Assembly (NCBI RefSeq): GCF_001434295.1
Contig: NZ_AZFA01000008.1
Location: forward strand, 8,276 to 72,275
Length of the DNA stretch: 64,000 nucleotides
From: Companilactobacillus versmoldensis DSM 14857 = KCTC 3814
GTDB taxonomy: Bacteria > Bacillota > Bacilli > Lactobacillales > Lactobacillaceae
Direction: 5' to 3'
Numbering within the stretch: the first letter of the stretch is position 1; every line of letters begins with the position of its first letter. The position numbers and the translations under genes are program-made. The notes under the pieces are model-generated. The model had not been told where the DNA came from. It saw only the letters and a program-made list of their open reading frames with translations, and did not search any database. Of the stretch, positions 8,803 through 16,576 are shown one piece after another.

Positions 8803-9037
8803 GTCGACAGATAGTATTCCGGAATTTACAGAACTTCGTTGGACCATCTCGAGCTGACAAACATTCCTGATTAAAATTTAAAAGCAAAATACGGTTTAAC
8901 TCACAAGCACATTCAAGTCGTTAATTATTAATTGTAATTCGTTTCGGAATCAATTTTAAACTTTACACATTTTCCATTATCGACTTGGCCCACGATGTCC
9001 CCCTTGACTCCCGAAAAAATTGGGAGTCTTTTATTTT
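8803..9037 (+). ncRNA. Candidate small RNA, about 230 nt
   Basis: The predicted transcript starts after the promoter at 8768-8796 and ends at a clean terminator, GACTCCC...GGGAGTC (9006-9028) followed by TTTTATTTT. There is no ribosome binding site with an ORF inside, and no plus-strand gene upstream or downstream that could own the terminator. It lies inside the SLAP array but is not antisense to a coding region. The role is unknown. Confidence 0.4.
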
Positions 9038-9173
9038 GCCTTTGAAAATAAAACGTGTTAAATTGTTCCTGTTGAGATTGAAAGATCTCAACACAGCGTA
9101 TAAATCTTAATTTTTCATTTTTACCTTAATCTGAATAAATTAATTACATGCGACCTCTTTTGTTGCATTATAA

Positions 9174-9208
9174 AAGCGCCTCAATCACTGATGTGAATTG
9201 AGACGCTT
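9174..9208 (-). terminator. Rho-independent terminator
   Basis: AAGCGTCTCAAT/ATTGAGGCGCTT hairpin followed by a short T run on the minus strand, after the stop of paralogue 4. Confidence 0.75.
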
Positions 9209-9263
9209 ATTTTATAAATCTATTAAGTGAATAACCTATTTAAGAATTTTGAGTTGAACGTGA

Positions 9264-10694
9264 TTAGTTAAATGTAACACCTGTACCTAGACGTACCCAT
9301 TCGTCAGTTGATACACGGTAGTATGTATTGCCGTTAGCGTCAGTAGCCTTCTTGTCAGTTACCCAAGCAGAATTACCAGCTAAACCACGGTTAGCAGTAT
9401 TACCGTTACCGTTGAACAATGTGTATACAAATCCTTCTGGACCAGCAAGGTTAACAACGTGTGAACCTGTTAAGTCTTCGATGTTACCAAGAGCATTGCT
9501 GTCAGTTGATGAACTGTCAGCAAATGTTACATCTTCAGCGTTAACCCATTCGTGAGTTGATACGTGATATTGAACTTGGCCAGTCTTATCGTTTGTACGA
9601 TACTTGTCTGTTTGCCATGCAGTATCAGTAGCTAATGAACGTGATGTCAAGTTGTTGTCATCATCGTATAAGTGACCGATAGCTGAGTTAACTGTAACAA
9701 CACCAGGTGCATCAGTTTCTGTCCATGAATCTTCGTCAGTAACGTTGATTTCACGAACGAATCTAAGAACTTTTGTGCCATCTTGTGCATAAAGGTTGGT
9801 TGCACGAACGTTTTGTCCGTTGATAGTGAATGTTACACCATTTTTACCATTTTGGAAGTTATCGTAGATTGATTGTACATCAACTGAATCATCCAAAGTA
9901 ATGTTTACAGCTTGATAGTATGTTTGGTTAGCTTGGTTGAATGTAGCACCAGTATATTGGTTGTTGGCACTAACCTTCATAGCATCGTCAGCGTCTGTGT
10001 AAATATATTGTGAAGGATTTACATTTGTGATCTTAACATCATTACCGTTTTGATCAGTAACAGTTGCGTCAACGCTTGTACTTAATTTTGGAGTTGTTGT
10101 AGATGAATCTAAATCAACGTCCAAAGGATCAGTATAATTAACTTTCAATGAACTAACTGTTGTGTCTTCGTTGCTGTTTGTCAAAGTGATTGTCTTATCT
10201 TGGAGAGCATCACCCTTTGCGTCATAAGCAGTGATCTTCAAGTCAACGCTACCACCATTGTTTGTAGCACTTTCAACAGTTCTGCTGAAATCTTGTGCAT
10301 TCAATGCAGTTCCATTTGAACCAATTCCTTCTACGCCAAATGTAACATTAGCATCTTTTAGATTAGTTTTATCTTGTCTCAAGATGTTATTAGTCAAAGC
10401 ATCTTTGATGGCTGCAAAACGAACAAGTGTGTTGTATCTAAGACTTGTATTTTCAAGATTTTGTTCGATGTCGTCAAATGATGGGAATGCATCATCAGAA
10501 CTATTAGTAAAGCTTGTTGAGCTGATATTTGAAAAAACCTTATCCAATGAAGCTTGTTGTGCAGTAGTTAAGTCAGCATCACTTGTAGCAGCTTGTGCTG
10601 TTTGAACATTTGAGTTCACAATTGGGGCTGCAATAGGTGCAACTGTCAAAAGAGCAGCTGCAGCAATTCCAGCATATTTAATATTATTCTTCAT
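9264..10694 (-). CDS. Secreted SLAP-repeat surface protein (paralogue 4)
   Basis: A 476-residue exported protein. The signal peptide MKNNIKYAGIAAAALLTVAP precedes the shared ectodomain; the acidic linker of the other copies is nearly absent, and the first SLAP repeat follows directly after a DSWTETDAPGVVTV segment. The two C-terminal repeats end RLGTGVTFN. The ATG follows GGGGAGGAT. Very uniform codon choice suggests this is the most highly expressed copy. As in all copies, a motif near NNTK/NSNEDT in the middle of the ectodomain is followed by a repeated beta-type segment, which suggests tandem beta-sandwich domains. Confidence 0.82.
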   Translation of the reverse strand: MKNNIKYAGIAAAALLTVAPIAAPIVNSNVQTAQAATSDADLTTAQQASLDKVFSNISSTSFTNSSDDAFPSFDDIEQNLENTSLRYNTLVRFAAIKDALTNNILRQDKTNLKDANVTFGVEGIGSNGTALNAQDFSRTVESATNNGGSVDLKITAYDAKGDALQDKTITLTNSNEDTTVSSLKVNYTDPLDVDLDSSTTTPKLSTSVDATVTDQNGNDVKITNVNPSQYIYTDADDAMKVSANNQYTGATFNQANQTYYQAVNITLDDSVDVQSIYDNFQNGKNGVTFTINGQNVRATNLYAQDGTKVLRFVREINVTDEDSWTETDAPGVVTVNSAIGHLYDDDNNLTSRSLATDTAWQTDKYRTNDKTGQVQYHVSTHEWVNAEDVTFADSSSTDSNALGNIEDLTGSHVVNLAGPEGFVYTLFNGNGNTANRGLAGNSAWVTDKKATDANGNTYYRVSTDEWVRLGTGVTFN

Positions 10695-10960
10695 TTGTAT
10701 CCTCCCCAGGATTTAAAATTGTAGTACATTTATAAATTAACATTCTATTGAATAATTTTCAATGATAAATGGCATTAAAAATATTACCGTGATAGGAAGT
10801 AACATCATTTTAATACGTTGAAAACCATCTTTGGGTAGATTAATTTGTAGATGTGATATACCTAAATACCAACGAGGAAATATACAACAAAATCAGCGGT
10901 TTGGAAAGTGCTAAATTGATACTTTTTTATTTTTTGAATCATTTCCTAAAACAAAAAAAA

Positions 10961-10995
10961 GATGCTGACTGTGGAAACGCCCACAGGTCAGCACC
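10961..10995 (-). terminator. Rho-independent terminator
   Basis: GGTGCTGAC...GTCAGCATC hairpin with GTGG/CCAC inner stem and eight T on the minus strand, ending the DUF1659/DUF2922 operon. Confidence 0.85.
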
Positions 10996-11068
10996 TTTCG
11001 CCTATTTAACGATTTGAATTATCATCCTATAAAGAAATATTACAATTTGATGAATTTTTGCAAATCGT

Positions 11069-11281
11069 CTAAAAAATGTGATGTTCAACACGTTCAATAT
11101 ATTGGGCACTAACTGTGTCCGCAAATAATGGCTGATTGTCTTTCGAAAAAAGTTGGCTTTTGGCAATTTTTTTCATTGCCTCATTTGTGGTGATCTCATC
11201 GAGATGATCTTTAGCATAACTAAAATATAGATCACGATTCTTGCCTTCGCTTGTTTTGAATCTCATTTGTAATTTTGTCAT
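11069..11281 (-). CDS. DUF2922-like protein
   Basis: A 70-residue cytosolic protein that begins LQMRFKTSEGKNRDLYFSYA and ends ...VSAQYIERVEHHIF. This is the beta-strand, acidic helix, terminal strand pattern of DUF2922, a short Firmicutes family of unknown role. The ATG follows GGGGAT. It lies 27 bases after a DUF1659-like gene; the two families commonly occur as a pair, which supports both calls. Confidence 0.7.
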   Translation of the reverse strand: MTKLQMRFKTSEGKNRDLYFSYAKDHLDEITTNEAMKKIAKSQLFSKDNQPLFADTVSAQYIERVEHHIF

Positions 11282-11308
11282 ATTTATCCCCTACCGATTT
11301 TATTTTGA

Positions 11309-11518
11309 TTACTTAGCCAATTTTTCTATTTTCAAAACTTCAACGTTAGTAATAGTTGTTCCTTCTTCAAGTAAATCCGTAATCCCGGCGATAAATAAAT
11401 TAATTTGTGTAACTTCTGGGTTTGATCCAATGTCATTGAAAGCAACATGAATTTTCTTGTCACCGTATTTTTCCTTGTTTTGTAAAGTGATTTTTACTGA
11501 AGTTTTTTCCCAATCCAT
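11309..11518 (-). CDS. DUF1659-like protein
   Basis: A 69-residue protein with the pattern of DUF1659: an N-terminal beta region with charged residues, NPEVTQINLFIAGITDLL in the middle, and a C-terminal ITNVEVLKIEKLAK. The start ATG follows AGAGG. It is the first gene of a two-gene operon with the DUF2922-like gene, sharing the terminator at 10961-10995. No function is known. Confidence 0.7.
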   Translation of the reverse strand: MDWEKTSVKITLQNKEKYGDKKIHVAFNDIGSNPEVTQINLFIAGITDLLEEGTTITNVEVLKIEKLAK

Positions 11519-11744
11519 AAGTTGGCCTCTTTTCCTATATTGGTAAGCTCACTCGCCAGCTGGTCAAGTTAACTTACACTAGTAATAACGAGTCAGAGAC
11601 CTCAAACGGAAATATTTCTTTATTAATACTATTTAAAAATATATCAAATAGCGTTATATTAAGTACTGGTATTCGTTCCTAACAAATCTCTCATCGAAGT
11701 TTGTTCTAATTTGTCAATTCCTAACGAATTACAATTTAGTAAGA

Positions 11745-11776
11745 AGAGCAGGCGTCCAACGCGCCTGCTCTTTTTG
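11745..11776 (+). terminator. Orphan plus-strand terminator
   Basis: AGAGCAGGCG/CGCCTGCTCT hairpin followed by TTTTTG. No plus-strand gene lies upstream, so it must end an unannotated transcript or insulate the lipoprotein promoter. Two copies of TTCCTAAC(A/G)AAT lie just upstream, about 40 bases apart. Confidence 0.75.
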
Positions 11777-11784
11777 TTATCTCA

Positions 11785-11793
11785 TGGTATAAT
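11785..11793 (+). promoter_or_regulatory. Extended -10 promoter of lipoprotein gene
   Basis: TGGTATAAT, an extended -10 box, 29 bases before the lipoprotein start and directly after the terminator hairpin. The -35 region would fall within the hairpin arm. Confidence 0.5.
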
Positions 11794-11821
11794 CTCGTTA
11801 ATACATCTTTGGAGGATACAT

Positions 11822-12721
11822 ATGAAAAGAACAATAACTTTATTAGTAACGATCAGTGCATCATTACTGTTACTTGCCGGATGTAGCTCAAGTTCTAATG
11901 GTGGCAATAATGACTTATACAATACCGCAATGGATAATGGTAATAGTGCTGTTAGTAAGAAAGACTATTCCCAAGCCCTAGCCTACTTCACCTCAGCTAA
12001 TGATGCTAAGAGTGATAAATCAGCTAAAGCTAATAAGGAACAAGCTAAAAACTTAGTCGGAGCTCAAAAATCTATGAGCAACCACGACTTCAATACTGCA
12101 AAAGATCAATTGAGTGACGTGCGCAGCCAATCAAACGGCAGTTCAGCCATGAAGGATCGCGCTAAAACGATGCTATCCCAGGTCAAAAAGATCAAATCAA
12201 ACCGTAGCGACCTCAACAAGAGTGTTAAAAACGCTTCTGATATGATCGACAATGGTGAGAGTTCACAAGCGATGAGTTTGCTCAAAACTGTTTTAGACTT
12301 TGACGGTATCAATGGTAAATATTATTCAGATATTTATAAGAAAGCTGTTAATCTATTAGCTGACAACGCCTCAACTAGTTCAAGCTCAACAACTACCAAA
12401 TCAAATGATTCAAACGATACAACTAGTGATTCGAATAACACTAGCTCAAATAATTCAGATTCCAGCTCAAATTCAGCTGATACAAATTCATCTTCTTCTG
12501 ATAGTAGTAATCCTGCCTCTAAAGGTGACTTTGATGTTGAAAGTAGAAAAGTCGATGGTAAAAAGATCACTGACAGTGACATCTCTAAAGCTAGACAAGA
12601 TCTAACATCGCAAGGTGTTAAGAATGTTGCCGCCTGGAGTGACAACGATATTGTCAAAGCTATCAAGAATGCCAGTAAGGATGGTCGGACAACCATCAAG
12701 GCCTCTGATATCAAAAACTAA
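11822..12721 (+). CDS. Lipoprotein with helical repeats and Ser/Asn linker
   Basis: A 299-residue protein. The lipobox LLAGC places the lipidated Cys near residue 21. I start at the ATG at 11822, which follows GGAGG, not at the longer open frame. Residues about 35-185 are charged helices resembling TPR-like pairs (NGNSAVSKKDYSQALAYF), about 190-235 is Ser/Asn/Asp-rich, and the last 65 residues form a compact charged segment with SDNDIVKAIKNASKDGRTT. No enzyme motif is visible. It probably acts at the outer face of the membrane, perhaps as a binding or scaffold protein. Confidence 0.75.
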   Translation: MKRTITLLVTISASLLLLAGCSSSSNGGNNDLYNTAMDNGNSAVSKKDYSQALAYFTSANDAKSDKSAKANKEQAKNLVGAQKSMSNHDFNTAKDQLSDVRSQSNGSSAMKDRAKTMLSQVKKIKSNRSDLNKSVKNASDMIDNGESSQAMSLLKTVLDFDGINGKYYSDIYKKAVNLLADNASTSSSSTTTKSNDSNDTTSDSNNTSSNNSDSSSNSADTNSSSSDSSNPASKGDFDVESRKVDGKKITDSDISKARQDLTSQGVKNVAAWSDNDIVKAIKNASKDGRTTIKASDIKN

Positions 12722-12752
12722 TGTGAGACTTACATAAATATGAGCCTATATT

Positions 12753-12848
12753 TTATTGATGGTTAAATGCACCACTGATGACGTTCAAAATGCCATCTTT
12801 TAAATAACTTGAAAAATTACTGATTTGACCGAATACTAGTTGTAACAT
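12753..12848 (-). CDS. 31-residue unmodified peptide
   Basis: ATG at 12848 is preceded by GAGGAGGAAC at ideal spacing and reads 31 codons to TAA. The peptide begins MLQLVFGQISNFSSYLKD and ends NVISGAFNHQ: alternating hydrophobic and polar residues, no leader sequence, no cysteine. It would form a short amphipathic helix, like phenol-soluble modulins or leaderless peptides. It is not clearly homologous to the 35-36-residue peptides at 47.7-48.1 and 52.6 kb, but has the same size and gene style. Too short for standard gene finders; the strong ribosome binding site is the main evidence. Confidence 0.55.
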   Translation of the reverse strand: MLQLVFGQISNFSSYLKDGILNVISGAFNHQ

Positions 12849-12961
12849 ATAAGTTCCTCCTCAATATTTATTTGTTTGATATATAGAGTTATTTGCTAAC
12901 TCAACATGGATATGGTAACACATTTTTAGTCATTTTTACTTGTCTAAAAAATGACGACCCA

Positions 12962-12999
12962 AAAACTCCGCTGATCTCAATAAGACCAACGGAGTTTTT
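12962..12999. terminator. Bidirectional terminator
   Basis: ACTCCG...CGGAGT with TGATCT/AGACCA inner stem, A/T runs on both sides. It ends the minus-strand ABC transporter operon. Confidence 0.8.
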
Positions 13000-13044
13000 G
13001 TATTTTTAAGGATTACATAATCCTGTTTCTACCATAATAATGTT

Positions 13045-13716
13045 TTACTCAGCTTTAACTAATGACAGAGCAGTTTCTAGTTTCGTTTGTCCAATCGTCA
13101 TCAACCAACAGAAGAACCAATACAAGATGGCGATGGTGATATAAATCGTCATGTAATCTTGGTTGGCACCGGCAATGATCTTGGCTTGCATGAACATTTC
13201 GCTGACAGTGATCATCGCTGCTAGTGATGTTCCCTTAAACAAGTCCAACAAGATGCTGCCTAAGGCTGAAATCGAGATACGAAAAGCCTGAGGAAAGACA
13301 ATGTGGCGCACGACTTGCCGGTAATTCATCCCAACTGAGTAGCCACCTTCCCACTGTCCTTTATCGACGGCCGCAAATGATGACCGAAAGACTTCAGATA
13401 CGAAGGCACTACAAATGATCGTAAAAGAAATTATCGCTGCCGGCAGAGCTTCAGCTCCGAAACCGAAATAAATGATGAACAAAACTACTAGCATGGGAAC
13501 ACCGCGAATAAACGAGATGTAGATTCGGGCTGGCAATTTCAACCACTTACGGGAACTGAGCTGAGCCACTGTCAGAAAAAAGCCGATGACGGTCGCCAGG
13601 AAAAAGCTGATGGCCGTCAAAAATAACGACATCGGGAAACCTAATAAGATCTTTGGCACTGCGGAAAAAGCTAATGGAGCATTGAAAAAATTTGGGATCG
13701 AAAAATAATCAATCAA
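13045..13716 (-). CDS. Polar amino acid ABC transporter permease
   Basis: A 223-residue integral membrane protein of the His/Glu/Gln/cystine family, with about five transmembrane helices and the EAA-type loop (EGGYSVGMNYRQVVRHIVFP, about residues 130-150) that contacts the ATPase. The start is TTG, justified by GGAGGAG seven bases upstream. It follows the binding-protein gene by 14 bases, so the two are co-transcribed. No ATP-binding subunit is encoded next to it; it must come from elsewhere in the genome or be shared with another transporter. Confidence 0.85.
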   Translation of the reverse strand: MIDYFSIPNFFNAPLAFSAVPKILLGFPMSLFLTAISFFLATVIGFFLTVAQLSSRKWLKLPARIYISFIRGVPMLVVLFIIYFGFGAEALPAAIISFTIICSAFVSEVFRSSFAAVDKGQWEGGYSVGMNYRQVVRHIVFPQAFRISISALGSILLDLFKGTSLAAMITVSEMFMQAKIIAGANQDYMTIYITIAILYWFFCWLMTIGQTKLETALSLVKAE

Positions 13717-13730
13717 GAATGCTCCTCCAA

Positions 13731-14579
13731 TTAATCGCTAGTAAAAGTCCGTGAAATCTTAGCTTTTGGTTTCTTAGTTACGTCAGCATGATAGAACTTC
13801 TTCGAGATCTTGGCTAAAGTACCGTCTTTCTTCAATTCAGCCAAGGCTTTATTAACTTCTTTTTGTAACTTCGTATTACCCTTCTTCATGAGCATCCCGG
13901 CACCAGCTTTGTTTTCTGGTGTCATATAGTACATATTGCTCAATAGTTTCAAACCACTGTTAGGAACAGCGGCTAAAGCCAATTTTTGTAAGTAGTAATC
14001 ATTTAAGATCACGTCAGTCTTGCCACTCTTAACATCTTTCAAATAAACATCATTTGAAACATTGTCATAGTTGACAGGAGTAGCACCAAGTTTCTTAGCC
14101 AAGAGTTGATAATTAGTCCCAGCCTCGCCAGCAGCCTTCTTGCCTTTTAGATCACTCCAAGAATTGATACCGGAGTTATCTGATTTACGAACGACCATAC
14201 TACTGAACGAGTGCTTATAAGGTGTTGAAAGAGCAAATTCTTTCATCCGAGCAGGTGAAATACTAAAGTCGTTAGCAGCGATATCTGCTTTACCAGTCTT
14301 GACAGCTGTTAGTTGTCCGTCGACGTTATATTCCTTGAACTCTACCTTGCGATGCAGTTTCTTGGCGACAGCCTTGACCACTTCCACGTCATAGCCAGTC
14401 AGTTTTTGTGACTTTGGATCATGAAAAGACGTTGGATAAAGTGTTCCCGATGTTGCCACGACCAAAGGTTTATTGTCCTTGTCAGCCGAAGTTTTTTGAT
14501 TGGAACAACCGGTCAAGATCAGTCCAAAGAAAAACAAAACCCCTAAGAGCTTCATCCAAGCATGTTTCTTACTAAACAT
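13731..14579 (-). CDS. Amino acid ABC transporter substrate-binding lipoprotein
   Basis: A 282-residue extracellular binding protein (SBP family 3). The lipobox LTGC puts the lipidated Cys near residue 24, and the rest is a two-lobe periplasmic-type fold with TGYDVEVVKAVAKKLH and KGKKAAGEAGTNYQ typical of polar amino acid or cystine receptors. ATG at 14579 is chosen; a TTG three bases upstream is equally well placed relative to AAGGAGG. It is co-transcribed with the permease. The ligand cannot be read from sequence. Confidence 0.82.
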   Translation of the reverse strand: MFSKKHAWMKLLGVLFFFGLILTGCSNQKTSADKDNKPLVVATSGTLYPTSFHDPKSQKLTGYDVEVVKAVAKKLHRKVEFKEYNVDGQLTAVKTGKADIAANDFSISPARMKEFALSTPYKHSFSSMVVRKSDNSGINSWSDLKGKKAAGEAGTNYQLLAKKLGATPVNYDNVSNDVYLKDVKSGKTDVILNDYYLQKLALAAVPNSGLKLLSNMYYMTPENKAGAGMLMKKGNTKLQKEVNKALAELKKDGTLAKISKKFYHADVTKKPKAKISRTFTSD

Positions 14580-14613
14580 CAAATTAATCCTCCTTAAGAT
14601 TGAAATCTTTTAG

Positions 14614-14643
14614 ATTGTAAATTAGCTTTAATAGTTTTAGCAA
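14614..14643 (-). promoter_or_regulatory. Promoter of the amino acid ABC operon
   Basis: TTGCTA, 18-base spacer, TACAAT on the minus strand, in the 93-base gap between the amidase and the binding-protein gene. Confidence 0.45.
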
Positions 14644-14672
14644 GTAACAATACTTAATATATGAATATTGAT

Positions 14673-16139
14673 TTATTTATCGATCTGTTCGGTCGAATGG
14701 AGGAATTTCAATTGCTCTTGATCTTCGAACAATTTACCCATTTGGAGCAGTAACGCTTCATCACCTTTGCGGGCTGTGAATTGGATCCCGAGTGGCAAAT
14801 CATTGTCACTGACATAAGTTGGCAAGCTCAAAGCTGGTTGACCAGTCATGTTTGCCTGCTGTGTAAATGGTGAGAGCGTCAAACTACGTTCAAAGAATTC
14901 CCAGATCAAATCCAAACGTCCCGTCTTATCTAAATCATCCACGTGACGCATTTTCTCCAAAGTTTCTGGGGTCATTAATTCTTGGTCGATCTTGGGTGCG
15001 GTGTAGGCAGTCGTTGGCGTTAAGAACAGGTCATAGTCTTGATAAAACTGGTCGGCGACGTAACTTTGATTGTCCCAGAGATCGAGGGTATGGCTGTAAT
15101 CGACGGCGCTGATCAGTTTGCCTGCTTGATAAATGTTCCAAGTTGTCAATTCCATGTCGTCGATGGTCAACTCGCGTTGGAGTGCTTGCTCAAGATTAGC
15201 GAACATGGCGGCTGTTTCGCCACCGTTGATGACATAGTAGCCTTTCATTAGGGCGATTCCATCGGTCTTAGGCTCGGCTTGATAAGTTGCGATGCCTTGC
15301 TGATCCAAGAAATCAACTGCTTTTTTGACTGCTTCAACGGCATCATCGGAAACTGGTGTACCAACTGGCGATTGATAACTGTAGGCTACTTTGAGATCTT
15401 TTGGCAATTCTTCTTTCGTTGCATTGAGAAATCCTGACGGATACATTGGCGTTTGAAATGGTGCGGCTGGTTGTACTGTTTGCAGGCAATCCAGCAAAGT
15501 AGCCGTATCACGGATCGAACGGGTCAAGCCAAAATTGATCGAAGCCCCTTGCCAACCCCGCCAAGTATCGGGACCCACTGGGACTCGGCCACGAGTTGGC
15601 TTTAATCCCATCAAGCCAGAAAATGAGGCTGGGATCCGAATCGAACCACCGCCGTCATTTCCTGCTGCTAAAGAGACCATATCTGAAGCCAAAGCACTGG
15701 CAGATCCACCTGACGAACCACCGGGGGAAAATTCAAGATTCCAAGGATTGCGGGTCGGTCCATAAAGGTCGGGATCGGTGATATTTTTAAAGCCAAATTC
15801 AGGTGCGTTAGTTTCACCAAGAATCAAAAAACCAGCGTCTAACAGTGCTTGGACAAAATTATCGGTCTTTGGAGCAATGTTACCAACCATCAATTTTGAA
15901 CCAAAAGTTGCTGGTTCCCCTGCTAAGGATTGGCCTAAGCCTTTTAGTAGGATTGGTACACCGGCGAAAGGCCCGTCTGAATAACTTTCAGCTTTTGCTT
16001 TTTGGTCGCGTCGATGAATGACTGCGTTCAATTCCGGGTTATCTTGGTCGATTTTTTTTAGTGATTGCTCGATCAATTCAGTGCTGGAGATTTGCTTGGT
16101 TTTGACTAATTTTGCTAAAGATGTTGCATCGTAACTCAT
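14673..16139 (-). CDS. Amidase signature family enzyme
   Basis: A 488-residue amidase that hydrolyses carboxamides with a Ser-cisSer-Lys triad. Visible: the Lys in ILLKGLGQ (about residue 67), the signature GGSSGGSASALASDMVSLA (about 142-160) with both serines, and GNDGGGSIRIPASFSGL following. Length fits the family (450-510). It resembles GatA but there is no gatB or gatC neighbour, so a free-standing amidase acting on amino acid amides or nitrogen compounds is more likely. The ATG follows GAGG. Substrate unknown. It may feed the amino acid importer encoded downstream, but a promoter lies between. Confidence 0.85.
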   Translation of the reverse strand: MSYDATSLAKLVKTKQISSTELIEQSLKKIDQDNPELNAVIHRRDQKAKAESYSDGPFAGVPILLKGLGQSLAGEPATFGSKLMVGNIAPKTDNFVQALLDAGFLILGETNAPEFGFKNITDPDLYGPTRNPWNLEFSPGGSSGGSASALASDMVSLAAGNDGGGSIRIPASFSGLMGLKPTRGRVPVGPDTWRGWQGASINFGLTRSIRDTATLLDCLQTVQPAAPFQTPMYPSGFLNATKEELPKDLKVAYSYQSPVGTPVSDDAVEAVKKAVDFLDQQGIATYQAEPKTDGIALMKGYYVINGGETAAMFANLEQALQRELTIDDMELTTWNIYQAGKLISAVDYSHTLDLWDNQSYVADQFYQDYDLFLTPTTAYTAPKIDQELMTPETLEKMRHVDDLDKTGRLDLIWEFFERSLTLSPFTQQANMTGQPALSLPTYVSDNDLPLGIQFTARKGDEALLLQMGKLFEDQEQLKFLHSTEQIDK

Positions 16140-16200
16140 TCTTTTTCACCTCACTATTTTTTTCTTCATCATGATACCGTATTCAAATGATTTAATACAC

Positions 16201-16240
16201 AAAAAGTGATTATTCCGGTTTTTTGGAATAATCACTTTTT
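16201..16240. terminator. Bidirectional terminator
   Basis: Perfect 16-bp stem AAAAAGTGATTATTCC with its complement around a T-rich loop. It can end minus-strand transcription coming from the permease operon at 16.6-19.5 kb. Confidence 0.85.
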
Positions 16241-16327
16241 TGTTGGTTTAGTTCACTTTTAATTTGCTTAGAGTACACGCGTTCTAGTTTTGATTTACTA
16301 AAAGTGCTCGCTTCTATTTTTATAGCG

Positions 16328-16449
16328 GAAACGTGCAAGAAACAGGCAGTTTGTTCCGCTTAACCTGAAATCGGCTCTTATTCCAATCCCAGGAATAAGT
16401 TCCGATTTCCTTTTAATGCTCGCAAACTAACCGCCTATTTTTGCACTCT
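16328..16449. repeat. Hairpin module type D, copy 1 (locus 3)
   Basis: 122 bp, read on the minus strand from AGAGTGC to GCACGTTTC. Stems: TGCAAAAATAGGC opposite GCCTGTTTCTTGCA, AGTTTG/CAAACT, AAATCGG/CCGATTT and CTTATTCC/GGAATAAG. The left flank carries TATAGCGG, which in minus sense gives CCGCTATA and then the common tail. Confidence 0.85.
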
Positions 16450-16455
16450 TTTTTT

Positions 16456-16576
16456 GAAACGTGCTACCAAAGGCAGTTCGTTCCGCTTAACCTGAAATCG
16501 GCTCTTATTCCAATCCCAGGAATAAGTTCCGATTTCCTTTTAATGCTCGCGAACTGGGCGCCTTTGGTACCACTCT
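16456..16576. repeat. Hairpin module type D, copy 2 (locus 3)
   Basis: Tandem neighbour of copy 1 with an identical core of about 65 bases, but the outer arms differ in compensated fashion: TACCAAAGGC/GCCTTTGGTA instead of the copy 1 pair, and AGTTCG/CGAACT instead of AGTTTG/CAAACT. Its right end overlaps the stop codon of the amino acid permease gene. Confidence 0.85.

Larger units (their letters stand above)
8468..9263. other. Gene-poor intergenic region
   Basis: About 800 bases between two SLAP genes with no convincing ORF on either strand. It holds a plus-strand promoter and terminator that delimit a candidate small RNA (8803-9037), and the minus-strand terminator of the next SLAP gene at 9174-9208. 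Confidence 0.6.

Noticed and set aside
10231-10605. 124-codon ORF antisense to SLAP paralogue 4
   Set aside because: A shadow of a biased coding region; no ribosome site or promoter.
12334-12714. 126-codon ORF antisense to the lipoprotein gene
   Set aside because: Mirror of the Ser/Asn-rich linker; composition is low-complexity and no start signal exists.
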